Shown: positions 13,080 through 26,060 of the stretch, one piece after another
Layout: every line of letters begins with the position of its first letter
How positions within the stretch are numbered: the stretch's first letter is position 1
Source of the DNA: Trichopria drosophilae
Taxonomy: Eukaryota > Arthropoda > Insecta > Hymenoptera > Diapriidae
Direction: 5' to 3'
Length of the DNA stretch: 64,000 nucleotides
Assembly (NCBI GenBank): GCA_030407085.1
Contig: CM059586.1
Span: forward strand, 102,747,501-102,811,500
Notes under the pieces: model-generated
The model's input: the letters and a program-made list of their open reading frames with translations, nothing else
Database searches by the model: none
Told to the model about the DNA's origin: nothing
Program-made: the position numbers and the translations under genes

Positions 13080-14730
13080 CATAACTTCATGACGAAAGTT
13101 CGACTCACCGTTCTTCTTACCGAAGCCGGAAGTGCAACAAACTGAACAATTTCAAAAATAGTACGTGATACAAGTGTGAAAAGCTAATTACAAACGAGTG
13201 AAAACTTTGCCACGCGAACGAATATTGTACAGTTTCGACATTTTAAAAACGTATGTTTTATTGCCTCGACAAAATTAATAAATCTGTTCAATTGTTCAAA
13301 ATAATCACCGGATTTATTTTACGGGTATCGCCCTTTTCGATAAATCTCTCGATTAACGTTTCGTAAAATTGCACTCGCAATAAAAAGGAAATTTGTTTGC
13401 AAACGCAATTAACACGCAAAGCAATTTTCAACCGCAATTCATTAATTGGCAGTTTAAAATGGCGACGAGGGTAATCGTGTCATTAAAAGCGGACTTCCCG
13501 CTATAACGCGTGTGCGAAAGTTTACTTTCGAATACCGGAAACCGACTCGTTTCATATTTGTTTCATTTCATTTATTACAGCCGGCAAATTGCATTAAAAA
13601 CTCACAAAAGTTTCCGGTCGCGACTGGAAATGTGTTCCGTAATGCAATACTGTTTACACGCACTGTACTTTTTTCTCGCGCGACAGAGCGACAAAGCGAT
13701 GAAAAATTAAAAGATTAAATTATTCCGTAGCTCTGTTAGCTTCGAATTCAGTGGCGTATGCATTTTGCATGGGAATCCACCATGCGACGTTTCGAATTTC
13801 ATTGAGCGGCTTGTGTGCGAATACTGTTCGAAAGGATGTAATAGAACTAAAAACTGTTCTTTTTTGCGGATGTAAACGGAGCGATTACGAGGGAATAAAT
13901 ATTTTTTGTTACACCATAATTTATTTGTTGTTTTATTTTATTTGTTATTGCGATATACAAATAAAAACGCATGTTTGATCAGGGACTTTTATAGTCATGA
14001 TTCAGTATTATTTGTAAAATAAATTCAGTAATTTAATTAGTCGTACATTCTCACGAATTGTTTACCGGATATTAAGCTTTCAAAATCAGTAATAGATAGG
14101 TTAATTCTATAAAACAAAAAAAAAAGTGTAAAATAGAATATTTTCGCATTGGAGAATGCTGTAAACCTGATACTTATGCATTACGCGTCGTTTTGCTACG
14201 TGACACCGAAATGTGCTAGTACCAACAGACATGGAAACCGATGGAATCTTTCGCCGTTATTTATGCATATACACATATTCATCAATAACGAGTCTGACAG
14301 AGACAAGTAGATTAAGGTCAGGAAATATTCCGACGTTCCTGTTATCGTGCAAATGCGATTAATTATTCACGGTTTGCGATTGTCAAGTATGACTTGGTAA
14401 CTCCGAACGAAATTAATACTCGATTTATAGCGTAATTAGCTGCCTTGTCATCCTTAAAATTCGTGGTTTACCGTTCGCTCGCTATTAAGATATTTCGAAC
14501 TTTTCACTGAAACTTATTAAATCAACGTCATCTGGGCTTCAGTGTCTCTGACAAAAACCCAATAGATAGGGGAAAAAGAAGATGGGAAAAGTGATTAAAA
14601 GGGGTGGATGCAAAGGCGAGTACACGTGTAAGGGCGCGAGCAAATACTGGTGCTACCAAATTGTTTTTACAGCCGCACCGTCAATGGGCGGAGAACTTCA
14701 TGTATGTGGAATCCAGATCAACTAGTTCGA
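13080..14730. other. Moderately GC-rich intergenic or intronic block
   Basis: Single-copy-looking DNA with short overlapping frames (13510-13718, 13751-13978) on the plus strand. Words such as CGATTAACGTTTCGTAAAAT and AAAATGGCGACGAGG resemble conserved non-coding DNA of insects more than exons. No gene assigned. Confidence 0.3.
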
Positions 14731-14735
14731 ACTAA

Positions 14736-14960
14736 ATGACTTTTTCGCCTTTAAAAAAAATCGTTTGTTTTAATTTAAGTATAAAAAATGGCATGTCTGA
14801 CAACAGGTCTCTTACTACTTACTTTACGAGTTCAATGACTCAAGTAGTAATGCGCTGCCTGAGTCAGCCAACACATTTTGCACATATTTTCTTAATGTTT
14901 TATTTGAATTACATAACGTCTTTATTATTATTAATTACATTCCTGATAAAAATACTTTTT
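14736..14960. repeat. Dispersed hairpin element, type A, copy 1
   Basis: The hairpin at 14794-14870 has TGTCTGAC...AGG...TTACTACTT in the left arm, the loop ACTTTACGAGTTCAATGACT, and AAGTAGTAA...CCTGAGTCAGCCA on the right. A right flank, TTTTGCA then TTTGAATTACATAACGTC, is shared with the copies at 16.2 and 18.3 kb, so the element is longer than the hairpin. Confidence 0.7.
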
Positions 14961-15625
14961 ATAATAAGGTAGAATATATTTAGAAGAGAAATGTAGTTGA
15001 AGACAATATTGTCAAAATTAGTATTAAATATCGACGGTATATTGAACGGGTAATATGCAGCGAAATGCGAGAGTAATGATCGGTCTATTATTGCTGGAAA
15101 TTCAATATTGACATTCAAGTTTTCGACCCCTTCGCTTTCAACCATGTCACTCGTTAATCGCTAGTAAAAGTTAAACTCTATAAGTCAATATTCTGCGGCG
15201 GACCTACTTTTGAAAATTGCATAATATCATTAAAACGGGGATTACTGAGTTAGTCGCTGGCGGAACATCGTACTAATACTCGCCGCAAAAAGCGATAATA
15301 AAATGTGGACACGTTTCCGAATAATTCGGCGAATCCGCGAAACCATTTTAATATCCGACAAGAAATCACTTCAATATTTATGTCATCATCTATAATGTAA
15401 ATTTAATATGGATTTTTGTAGTCTGGGTTCCATCAAAGGTATGCAGAAAATATACTTTTATTAATCCTTCACAGAATGCATATTTTCGTGGAACCTAATT
15501 TCACAATTATCACTTATAAACGTTAGTTAGAACAACTATTAAAGCTTACTTTAGTAACGGCTAAATCAGTGAATTTTGACACCGAAATACATCTAAAGCA
15601 GCAATTTCCACATTCAAAAGTGAAA

Positions 15626-16066
15626 ATGAATGTATGCACCTACACGACCATTCTACGAAACTTTCCGAGTAAAGAGATGTCGTCTTTCTCCATATTTCTG
15701 GTGTCTCGATTGCTTCAGGAATGCTTTTGGAAGCCGCGAGGGAAAGGGGGAGAAAACGCATCAAGAGACGCACGAGTGTGCTTTGAAGCTTTGCAAAATA
15801 ACACGGTATTAAATTGCAGAAAAGATAAGAGATTCTTCATTTCACGTGTGTATATTTTGTCGAATTTCACTCGGAATCGCGCGAAAATAACATTCTCGTT
15901 CCTTTTGAATTTCTACCCAACATTTGTTAATGACGTAATAGCGTTTAAATTTTTAAGGTGGGATCTCAATAACGTACTCGACTGTTATATGAGATATTCC
16001 AAGAGTGTGATCTTCGTACATTATAAAGTTTCATGGAATTACATGGGGTTTTGGAGTCGTCTTTAA
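15626..16066 (+). CDS. Orphan open frame, 146 residues
   Basis: An ATG (AAAATGAATG context) opens 146 codons to TAA in DNA where frames rarely exceed 80 codons; the frame stays open to 15569 upstream. The product would be basic, with scattered Cys and two hydrophobic stretches in the second half, no signal peptide and no motif I recognise. The first 200 bp are GC-richer than the neighbourhood. No flanking promoter or splice logic was seen. It may be a lineage-specific gene, an exon, or chance. Confidence 0.2.
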   Translation: MNVCTYTTILRNFPSKEMSSFSIFLVSRLLQECFWKPRGKGGENASRDARVCFEALQNNTVLNCRKDKRFFISRVYILSNFTRNRAKITFSFLLNFYPTFVNDVIAFKFLRWDLNNVLDCYMRYSKSVIFVHYKVSWNYMGFWSRL

Positions 16067-16189
16067 AGAATCATTTATTTTAATATTTTGAAGAAATTAC
16101 AGTATAAGCTTGATTTATTAGAAACATGATAAAAACGGATTACTTTGAAGCATTTCAACTAACAATTACGTGTAATGATGTTTCAATTT

Positions 16190-16385
16190 ATTCGAAAAAC
16201 GGTGAATATTGTTGCTAAAAAATTAAACATAACATTACAATGTCTGACACATTGGCTATTACTACTGGCTCTAGAATTCAATGGCCTAAGTAGTAATGCG
16301 CTGTCGATGTCAGACGTTATATTTCGCAACATGCTTTTGTAACATTCTGATTTTAATTGTATTACGTCATTGTTATCAACAAGTC
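16190..16385. repeat. Dispersed hairpin element, type A, copy 2
   Basis: Hairpin at 16241-16317: TGTCTGACACATTGG, then ATTACTACT, a loop, AAGTAGTAATGCGC and GTCAGACG. The 3' flank (ATTTCGCAA, then TTGTATTACGTCATTGTTATC) matches the other two type A copies. Confidence 0.7.
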
Positions 16386-18289
16386 GATTTCTATATTTCT
16401 ATACTAAACTGGTATATTAAATTATAATTTGAAATTATTCAAGACTTTTTTCAAAACTCCGTAAAGAATTGCATCTTTCGGTTCTTCAAGTACATCTAGA
16501 AAATTATATAGCACAAAGTTAGTAACTAAATTAGTAGTTTTAATGAAACGTATTATTTAGTAAAATTAGACGTGTTAACGGATTTAAAATAGTTAATTGT
16601 CAACTTACTTTTTATCGCTGAGTTTTTACCTATTAATTCGTTGAATGAAAGATTTAATTAATTCGCAGTTATATTCTAGTCGATACTAACGAGATATTCA
16701 GTTACAGAAATAGTATATCTGTTAAAATTTCTGCTAATTACAAATGAATTCATTTCATAATTAAAATTCAATGAAATTATTTTTCTACTTGTAAAGTTCA
16801 AGGTTCAATCTTTTTAAAAGTCTACACTTTTCGCTAAATACTTACTGGTTCATTTTTATAGAGAATTCGAAAAGAAAATTTTAAATATACCACCCGATTT
16901 AACTAATCCTTTTATTTTTCATTCCTTTATCCTGAAGTTTATTGCTCAAATATTAAATGAAGAGTAGCCAGAGATTTAACCCCTTGAGGTATAGTAACGA
17001 AGCTTATTGTCTTTTCTATTCGGTATTTTTCTCTCAAGAATCTTCATTAAATATTACTAAAGATTGTGGGCTTTAATGGATGTCCTAACCTGTCGAATAA
17101 TTAGTAATTTGGGATTTATTATATTTAATTTGTGTATATAAATAAAGGAATCACATGCAAAAGAGAATCCGTTTTTATTCAAGTTTCTTAAACTCGAATG
17201 TTTTTGTTTAATTTTCATCTATTATGTTGAAGGACCGTATCAAAATTATTTATGTTAATTTAAAATTGTTTTTGGAAAAGTAGAATATAAACAACTTATT
17301 TAAACAAAATGATGCTTGTCAGACTGAAGATTACCGAGTAATCCAACTGCTATTAAGATTTATTTTTTAATGGCAATGGAGTTTCATTCAGTCGCGAGCT
17401 TCAGAGTTGACTAAAAAATTCATGCCAGTACTACATCATGACCAAGAAGAGACATTTTGAGGATAAATAATATAATTCGTCCATATCTCTTAAGCTACTA
17501 GGTTTATACAAAAAACTGTTATCAGCTTACATTGTTTTGACAAGAAATGTTGAATTCATTTGAGATTAAATTATATTTTGTTATTGTTTTTAATATTTCG
17601 ATACTTAAAACGTACATATATTTAAAAAGAATAAAAAGAATTCAAAATTTCTGATCAATTTCATCGTATCCCAAATTTCTGAGCCTTTAAAGATAAATTT
17701 AATAAATTAAATATTTCAAAGCGATTCCTGCTGACTGTTTGAAGTAGAAACAGTGTACTGAACTTTTTTTTAAACAAAATTAATGAAGGATTCTTGTGGA
17801 ATAATATGCGAAGCCCTAGAATCGAATTTTGTATTAAAAATCTATGATGATGCGAGATGAACATGGAATGTTACAAACTAAAACGTTTTTATATAACCTT
17901 TCATAAATCCTCCGGATTGGAACTGATTTATCATCATCAGAGTCTATAAATTTCTGACATTGGATAGGATTAAACATTGTTGTAGAATACTTCATATATA
18001 AATCTTTATAAAATACATTTAGAAATTTAGATGCGAATTTGAAAATGTGATTCCTATCGAAATTAGATTCCTTGGAAACATGCAAATATCCAAAGTTGAA
18101 GTAAATTCATCAACACTTATAAAATCTGCCATATTTTTGAGGTTACAAATAAATCTTAACGGAATGAAGTAAAACGGCATATAATAAATCCAGTGAGGCC
18201 ATAGAAACCTTTCATCTTTTTGGATCCTGCATTCAATTATAATAAATGTAAATTATTTATATTGTTCTGAAATTAAGTCGATAAAAATT

Positions 18290-18485
18290 GTGAAAAATGT
18301 TGAATATTGATCTTCACAAATGAAATACGAAAAATCGCATGTCTGACACCTTGGTCATTACTACTTGTAGAGTTCAATGACTCTAAAGTAGTAATACACC
18401 GACTATATCAGACATTCTATTTTGCAAGATTTTTTTTTTTAACTTTCTGCTTTCACATTTGAATTTCATAACATCGTTATTATAC
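18290..18485. repeat. Dispersed hairpin element, type A, copy 3
   Basis: Hairpin at 18340-18414 with perfect terminal arms TGTCTGA / TCAGACA and core ATTACTACTT / AAAGTAGTAAT. The 3' flank has TTTTGCAA and TTTGAATTTCATAACATCG, as in copies 1 and 2. Confidence 0.7.
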
Positions 18486-18489
18486 AGTA

Positions 18490-20090
18490 TTTGTATCGTT
18501 TAATATCATTTCTGACAATTTGTAGTAAATCATAGTTCTTAAAATACGACTAAACAAAATTTTTAGATACCGTGACGGCAGATTCATTCGGATTAAATTC
18601 TCGGAATAAATCTTATTCTCAAATCCTACTGGGATTAGATAAACGACAAATTGCTCGTTTCCTAGAGTTACGACGGAATAGTCTAATAAAAGCTCAGTTA
18701 CTTCCGACAGAGGACTCTTTATATGAAGACATAACCTCAAATTTTCAACTACAAATACTATATATTTTATTTTGTAATAAGTATTTCATTAATAATAATA
18801 TTTATTTCTAAAGTGTTAATAAATAGTAATTATTTTCTAATTAGACAATTGCATTAATTTATATTACTAATTTTTAAGTCTACTTGTTATGGTATTCAAT
18901 TTTCAAGAAAGTTTGAATTAGGATCGGTTATGATTATGAATAGAGCTATAACTTCGTCATATTAAGAAATTAGTCTATTGGCTATTTTGAAAATTTCTTT
19001 CAGTAAACATTTCTTTTGTGTCTTTTACTATCATTACATTATAAAAATCATTACTAACATATTAGATATCAAATACATTAGCAAAATATTAAATATTAAG
19101 AAGAACTTGGAATTGCATTTGTAACAAAACTAAAAATAGCCAAGAGTTATTATAATGTAATATATCAATTGCATAGGTTTTACTGCTTTATATAACTTCA
19201 GAATGCTTGGTCTTAAAATAACATTAAATTTCGTGCCATGTTCCATTAAATACATTCGATAGAAAGTGCCACAAAATTATTAAATTAAAGGCGTAAATTA
19301 TACAGATTTTTCACGTGACGTCACGAGGTAAAATGGCTGAGTGCTGAAAAGCTTTCGGAGCCAACAGCACGGGATCATTAAATTATAATTTTCAAATTAC
19401 AAGATTCGTAAACCATGAGGTGCATGAAAATATAAAAATGTGCATTAACAAAGGTTTTTAATAAGTGACAAAATCGTATTAAAGCTGCGGAAAATGTTTT
19501 ATAGAAATAGTCAAATAGTATTGGCAGAGAATTCGCAGTACCGTCTTTGAATATCATTTGAATACAGAAACAGATTTCGACTTGCGCTTCTGTTTGTTTG
19601 TATTAGCTCTTGCATATGAAGTGTTGTTCATTAATTGATTGTATCAACGCTGTCGCAACTATAAGAAACAATTATTCGTTCTACTAGAATCGATTTTTAT
19701 TAAATGCACTAAAAGTTGTTTCGAATATGTAAGATTTTGTCAATCGCAAATAACTTTAAAGAACAGTTTTAAAATAATTACAACTATAGTTATTTACTTT
19801 GCTTAATTGCGTTGTTTTGGGATATTTATCAATTATATTTTAGATTAAATATGTATAAAATCTGATTATTACCCGATTCTCACCACTTGGAAGTAGACAA
19901 TATTGAAAATCTTTTTTTTTTCATTTTTTTATCATTGGGAAAAAAGTGGTGAAATTACATCAAAATAAAAACGAAATTATGAACATATTAAATAACATTA
20001 CTAGAAAATTAAGATCTACGAAAAGCGAATGTAGAAATAACGATTAATTTAATTTGAGAGTCGCCATATTCTTTTCATCGATCTCAAAAA
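18490..20090. other. AT-rich DNA, no gene seen
   Basis: Two frames overlap on opposite strands at 18480-18811 (86 and 79 codons), neither protein-like. A short CpG patch lies at 19310-19375 (TTTTCACGTGACGTCACG, an 18 nt stretch with CRE-like TGACGTCA). Nothing else recognised. Confidence 0.4.
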
Positions 20091-20094
20091 CGTC

Positions 20095-20350
20095 AACACA
20101 GCTGAACCGGACATTTCAAAATTTGCGGCGAAGAACTGGACATTTCATAATTTGTGATGAAGAACCGAACTTTTCACAATCTTGCCACGAAGAATCGGAA
20201 ATTTCAAGAATTTCTATAGTGATTTATTTTATCATAGCAACTTTTAAAATGTCTGGTTCTTCGCCGAAAACCACGAAATAGCCGTTTTTTCTTCCCAAAA
20301 CCGAGTTGTCCGGTTTTTCATCTCATGTTTAAGATGTCCGGTTCTTCGCC
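20095..20350. repeat. Fold-back minisatellite, 30 bp unit
   Basis: Four direct units of 30 bp (AGAACCGGACATTTCAAAAT type; starts about 20102, 20131, 20161, 20191) face at least three inverted units (TGTCTGGTTCTTCGCC at 20249, TGTCCGGTTTTTCATC at 20308, TGTCCGGTTCTTCGCC at 20335). The frame at 20054-20281 is a by-product of the repeat. Confidence 0.75.
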
Positions 20351-21325
20351 CAGCCATCGGTATCACTTTGCACATCTGATTTGTTTATTTACCTATTTTT
20401 TTTAACTTTTGTATTATGGCTATATTTCTCAAGAATATCAATATTATAAATATTTCATGATACTATTTAACTAAAAAATTGTGGTAGATTTGAGGTTATA
20501 CATATATTTTACTTCCTATTTAACGATCGAGAAATAGAAAACAGCACAATATTATATTTTTGTTTACTACAGAAATAGTTAGTTAAACTATGTTTCGTGA
20601 TTTCGTGTTTTACTTTTGAAAAATGGTTTGATTCACTATATTTTATAATCTGTGTGTAATATTATACACATATAGTATGTGTATAGTGACAGAGATTAGT
20701 AGTGATTATATATTGGTTCTATTAAAAAAGGTATAATTAAATGGCAGCAGTTTCTAATCCCTGTTTCATATTTTACGAATCGCAATTATTAATAGAGTTA
20801 ATTATTAGACATAAATAGTTCTTTAGAGTTCTTGAACTTAGTACCTAATAACTATTCTTCAGAATTACTAGTAAACAGTAACATTAGAATAACATATTAT
20901 GTTTCTAAGATAAGAATCTGAACATTTTTTTGTTTGAATTTTTCTGAAATTTCGATAGTATTCTAAAATTGTTGGAATAAAATACTTTGCAAAGGAGAAC
21001 AATGATAATCCATTTGAAGTAAAATGCACTCCAATGGAGTAAAACGTTTTCACTTCTGCAGACAATTTTACTCCATCAGAATGAAAGTATACTACAATAA
21101 TTTCAGTATGTTTTATTCAATATTGTTTTAGTCAGACATTCTTAATAATTTTAGTACTGAGTTCGAATTATAAAAAATGGAATAGCCGTAAGGAGTAAAA
21201 AATAAAATAATATCCGTTTATTTTATAATATTTTTCTTAATATTATGACGAATTGTTCTATTTTAATAAATATCCTTGACCAAATCTATTTCTATTCGAC
21301 CCATTCGATAAGTGAATTGCGGTTG

Positions 21326-21545
21326 TGAATTGAAAAATCGACAAATCGAAAAGGGTCAGTACAGGTAAAAAAATCGACAGTCAAAAAATCGATAGTCATA
21401 AAACCGGCAGTCGAAAAGTCGAAAGTAAAAAAACCAACACTTTGTATATTTTTTCATGTGTTGGTTTTTAACTTCTGGCTTTTGACTGTCTTCTTTATGT
21501 GTGTTGGTTTTTTTAACTGTCAGATTTTTTATTTGTCGGTTTAGA
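21326..21545. repeat. Fold-back minisatellite, ~15 bp unit
   Basis: Direct units AAAAATCGACAGTC, AAAAATCGATAGTC, AAAACCGGCAGTCG and similar (21328-21440) are followed by complementary units (TGTTGGTTTTTAACTTC, TTTTGACTGTC, TTTTAACTGTCAG, TTTGTCGGTTT) to 21545. Same design as the 20.1 kb repeat, with a different unit. Confidence 0.65.
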
Positions 21546-21749
21546 AAAAGAAAAAAAGAAAGAGAAGAATCTCGCACCAACAATTACGAGAAATTTTAAT
21601 ATTGTTGAAGCTTTCTTAAAATTTACCAACATTATAAAGATTAAAAATGAAGATATGGAGTAGTTAATCATTGAATAATCTAATCATTAAAAAAAATTCT
21701 TATTCTTTGCTATATTATTTTTACTATTTCTGCTACGGAAATTGATGTT

Positions 21750-22060
21750 TACTTTTACTACTTAGGCTTGAAATGAGAAACCGGTAAGTAGTAACGTTCT
21801 GTACGAGTGAGACCATTTTAATTTCTTTCTAAATTTCCATTTCATTTAAAAACTTAAAATGTATTCTTGAATGTGATTTTCAAACGTACGTTAGGGAGGT
21901 TATGTAATGCAAATGTTAAAAACAAATAGAAGTGACGTAATAATCACCTAATTTTATTTACAGATATTTAAATTTATTTTGCATTGAAATTACTCAAGGT
22001 ATTATGATTTTTATGATTCTTTAATAGCAGCCATTTAGTTTTATATTCAATGTAAGTTGA
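21750..22060 (+). repeat. Dispersed ~300 bp repeat with hairpin core, type B
   Basis: Begins with TTTTACTACTTAGG, a loop and GGTAAGTAGTAACGTTCTG..GAGACC. It then shares with the copies at 24.6 and 26.7 kb the blocks GGTTATGTAATG, AGAAGTGACGTAATAATCAC and TTATGATTCTTTAATAGCAG. Confidence 0.65.
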
Positions 22061-24360
22061 CTTAAAAAAATCGAATTCCTCATCGGTTTAGAATATTTGT
22101 TATTCGACATATTTAACATTTTCAATTTTAGTAATTTATTAATCACTAACGACTCACTATTATTTTAAAGATCACACTTCCTAATTTATGTTAAATTACA
22201 AAGCCCATATTAAAATTTTGTTAAATTAGAGTACAAAAAAAATTATTCTCTGGGATTATTAAAAACACATCTCCAATACAACAACGAAAAACGGATTTAT
22301 GAACGATATAGTGACGTGATGGAATTTTCGACGGGAAAATCACGATGGAGAATTTGCGGTTATTTATGTTTACGCTCGGAAGTATCGAATTAATTAAAAG
22401 GCGGAGAAAGAAGCAAATAAAAAACTTTAACGTATTTAAATATTTGGAAAAAGCCGATACGCGAATTTAATTTTCTTCTGTACGGCCACGATGGATAAAA
22501 GCAAAGTTTCATCACATTTTCGATGTAATTTTGCAATGTAAAAATATCAGTACTGATTAAATTTTTTGGAAACATGTTTGTCAAATCTAATCAGTACAGA
22601 AAAAAATTGTAAATCGAAAACTAGTGAAATGCTTTTAAATTAAATTTTTTAATTATTAAATCTAACCTGTATTAAATATATCAAGATGTACCCAACCGAA
22701 TGCAATTGTAGGTGCAAAATCAATAATATTGATTACACGATAGAATCGAAATCGTAACAAACGATAAATGAATAAAGAAAATCAAATATTGCAGATGATG
22801 TATTAATTAAATTCCCCACACGTTTGAGGAAACATAATAATACAATTAAATGACGTAAATATAATTCATTCAATTTTTCGCCTCAGTTAAATTTTACTTT
22901 AACTGAATGAAATTAAACCCACGGGAGTAATTACATTATTAAAGAGGTACGTTTTAAATATTAAATATTCCACATTGCCATGGTCGAAAATTCTGAAACA
23001 CATGCAGCTCTAAATGTATAAGTGGATTAAAGAATAAATTTGCTAATTATTACCGCATTATTATATATTAGTTACGATTGGTTTTAAAAGTTTATATATT
23101 TTCACTGCAAATTGTATATAATTTATTTAATCACTTCACGCATAATGAAGTACAGGTTCGTGTACAAAAATGTAAATCACGTTATCTCGAAATTAAAATT
23201 GGATGATATATTTTTGTATTCCCTAAAGTCATATAAAATCAAATGCAATCTTTCATTTTATCCACTGTTTCTGTATGGAATACGAAATTATATGTAAATT
23301 TACCTGCAAAATATGTACAAAATTACTATTCTAAATACAGTAGACTAGAAACAATTATTTTGAAATCCACGAAAGTAAAAATGTTAATTAACTATCAAAA
23401 AGTTTAAATTAATGTTAATATCCACGATGAAGAAGAAGTAATTATTTAATAATTAACAGCTGATAAAATATTTATAATACGTTGTCATTATTGAATTCTA
23501 AAAGACTTGTGTCTCATAAATTTAGTACAGTCGTTAAATATGAGTGGAAAATTGGAGTTCCGGGCTTCAACGATTGAAAGATAATTGAGACTTAAAAGCT
23601 GACATGACGCGATATTTAAGCTTGCTTCTTGCAAGAAAAGTGTGGCATTAAGGAAATTGAAAAATTAAATACAATTTTATGATCGCCACGATTCATGCAT
23701 TTTTAATATAACGTGATTAGTGTTCTGAACATTTAATGACGAAAAACTGCTCCATAAATTGTGAGAATGCAAAATCGCTCTCGATTATTCCTAACCTAAA
23801 AAATGACGTAAAAGACTCTGGAATTGACACATCGAAAATTTAATTTAGCTATGAAATATAATGTCGATTATCATAAAATTGAAACCAATTTAAGAAATAA
23901 AGTTTTTCTATAACATTTTTCGAGAAGAATTGGTAAAAGGAATTTAACAACTTTAGAGGGATTGATTTATTTTTGATAAGAAAACTATATGTAACCAAAT
24001 CATGCAAGATATGCAGGTCATAAATAGTTTCTTGGTTGTTGAAGTAAAAACTTTTTAGACTCGAAAACAGAAAAAATTAATATGTCCCTGAAAGTGACCT
24101 GACGTCGATTATCGTCATTTATTATAGGCTTTCACATGCCATATTCCCCGGGTCGTTGGTTAAAAATCAGAATTTGAACGACAATAAATAATTTCAATAT
24201 AAATAAAATTAGAACATTTGAAGAAGTAAAGAATAACAAGATCAAAAAATTGTCAGAAAAATGTTAAATATGGAATTTAATGCCAAATGGGCCACTTTTT
24301 TAGAAGGAAAAATATTCTTAGTTTAGTATCATTGCTTTTGCAACATTAATTTTACTATTT
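22060..24360. other. AT-rich DNA, no gene seen
   Basis: No frame over 65 codons, no repeat I can align elsewhere in the window apart from the flanking type B elements, and no splice-flanked exon recognised. Confidence 0.4.
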
Positions 24361-24369
24361 TCTATATCG

Positions 24370-24880
24370 AAATTTCTATTGTCTGTTATTACTTACGCCT
24401 AAAACGAATTCTCCGTAACTAGTAAAGTTTCGTCAGTGTGAAACGACGTTAACAGTTCTTTAAAATTTTTATTTTTTCAAAAACTTCTTAAGTTGTAATA
24501 TAATCCGTTGAACTATATTTTTAGTTACAGAACGTCAGTGTCAAAAAGTAAATGTTATACAAATAAAAAATGAGTGTTAATACTTACATAAAAATTTACT
24601 AATCTGAAAGTAGTAACGTTCCATCAATGTAGGACAATGTTAAAATTTATTTCACAGCATTTCATCCAAAACTTAAAATTATCGAGGTTATGTTATGTCA
24701 TGTAAAAAGCAAACAGAAGTGTCGTAACAATCACATACTTTTATTTGCAGACATTTCAAATTATACTGCATTGTTCACGATATTATGATACACATAACTC
24801 CGAGCTTCTTCAGATTTTTACGATTCTTGAATGGCAGTCGTAAGTTTTATGTTCAATGGTGATTAAAAATAGTGTCTATA
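24370..24880 (+). repeat. Type B repeats, a core and a longer copy
   Basis: A degenerate core at 24380-24430 (GTTATTACTTACG ... GTAACTAGTAAAGTTTCGTC) is followed by a fuller copy from 24560. That copy has GTTAATACTTACAT ... GAAAGTAGTAACGTTCCATC, then ATCGAGGTTATGTTATGTCA, ATTATGATACACATAACTCC and GATTCTTGAATGGCAGTCG. Confidence 0.65.
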
Positions 24881-25229
24881 TCTTCAAAACGAATTGCTCA
24901 AAAATACATTTACTGATAAGGATTACTAAATATCCGTGGTAAATTTACACACGTTTTAAAAAAATTGCATAGTATAGTACTGTGTACTTCTAATGGACAA
25001 AAAAGTTAATTTTGACAAATTTAGCCTCACTTTTCTCGAAAATATAATGTAATATTCTAGTAGGGACATCGTTTGTAGAATCAAATATTACATTGTATAC
25101 AAAAGTAAAACTGTCAGTAAGTTATAAAAAAGGTCGTAATGACCTTATTTAAACTGTACAAATGGACATAAAGAATATTTCTAATCGACTCACATTGAGC
25201 CATTACAAGATAGTAAAAATGTAATAAAA

Positions 25230-25480
25230 AATAAAATTAAATATATTTCTAAATAAAAGCACGTGTAAGTGACTTTCGTTTGCTTTGTACATATTGACAC
25301 TTAGCCTTAATAATCTACGTCTGGAAGGCAACGCAACCTTTTAAGTTTTTCATTCAAATGTAAATTTGAAATACATTCTCATACGGTCTCGCATTGACAG
25401 AACGTTACTACTTACCAATTAATCATTACCAAAGTAGTTCCAGTCGTTTTTATTTTTCACAGTAATATTTACTTTTTGAC
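25230..25480 (-). repeat. Type B-related repeat, inverted
   Basis: Runs GTGACTTTCGTTTGCTTTG, GGTCTCGCATTGACAGAACG, TTACTACTTACC, a loop, then AAAGTAGTTCC. This is the reverse complement of the arrangement at 29340-29510. Confidence 0.6.
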
Positions 25481-25509
25481 TAGCTAGAACTCAAAATATA
25501 GTGCTTGTA

Positions 25510-26060
25510 CATTAGTCTGTGCGCATAATTATTCCCAAAAATATGCAATTAGTCATTTTTGTCGTGTTTTCAAACACTTGCAAATATTGTGAAAGTATGC
25601 ATGCAAAAACGAGCTATTTTAAATATTGTTTATGTCGCTTAGAAACATTTCTATGGAAAAGTAAAGCTACGAGGTCATTCCTGGTAAAATGTATTATCCA
25701 AAAATATTCTTGTTATTAAGGTTAAGCAAAAATTCATGCCGTGGCTCGTATTCTACGATTACTTTTGGTCTGGGAGTTCAAAACTGATTACTGGAGCATT
25801 GCAGATCTCTAAAAGCACATCTTTAAGTAACTTCCGCTTGATTTGCACGTTACAACACTTAATCTCTATAATATACGTTTGAAAAACAATAAAACAGTTA
25901 TAGTTTTTTAATTAAATTCAAATTTGAAAAGAATTTAATATGGTCTCACACTGTCGGAAGTTTACTACTTACCGTTTACTACATTCTTACATAAGTGGTA
26001 AAGGTAGTTTTTCTTAATTTTTAGAACATGACTCGAAAATTGTAGAATAAAAATTCGTAT
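25510..26060 (-). repeat. ~550 bp dispersed element, minus orientation
   Basis: Reading leftwards: hairpin core (26007-25960), GTTGTAACGTGCAAATCAAG, CGGAAGTTACTTAAAGATG, CAGTTTTGAACTC, then the stretch 25719-25519. It aligns along its length with 28780-29240 in the opposite direction. An open frame of 66 codons at 25519-25719 is matched there by one of 65 codons, but substitutions between them are mostly amino-acid-changing, so neither looks like a maintained gene. Confidence 0.65.

Noticed and set aside
25519..25719. Small gene family with the frame at 29036-29233
   Set aside because: Most differences between the two frames are amino-acid-changing and one copy lacks an ATG, so the similarity is inherited from the repeat.
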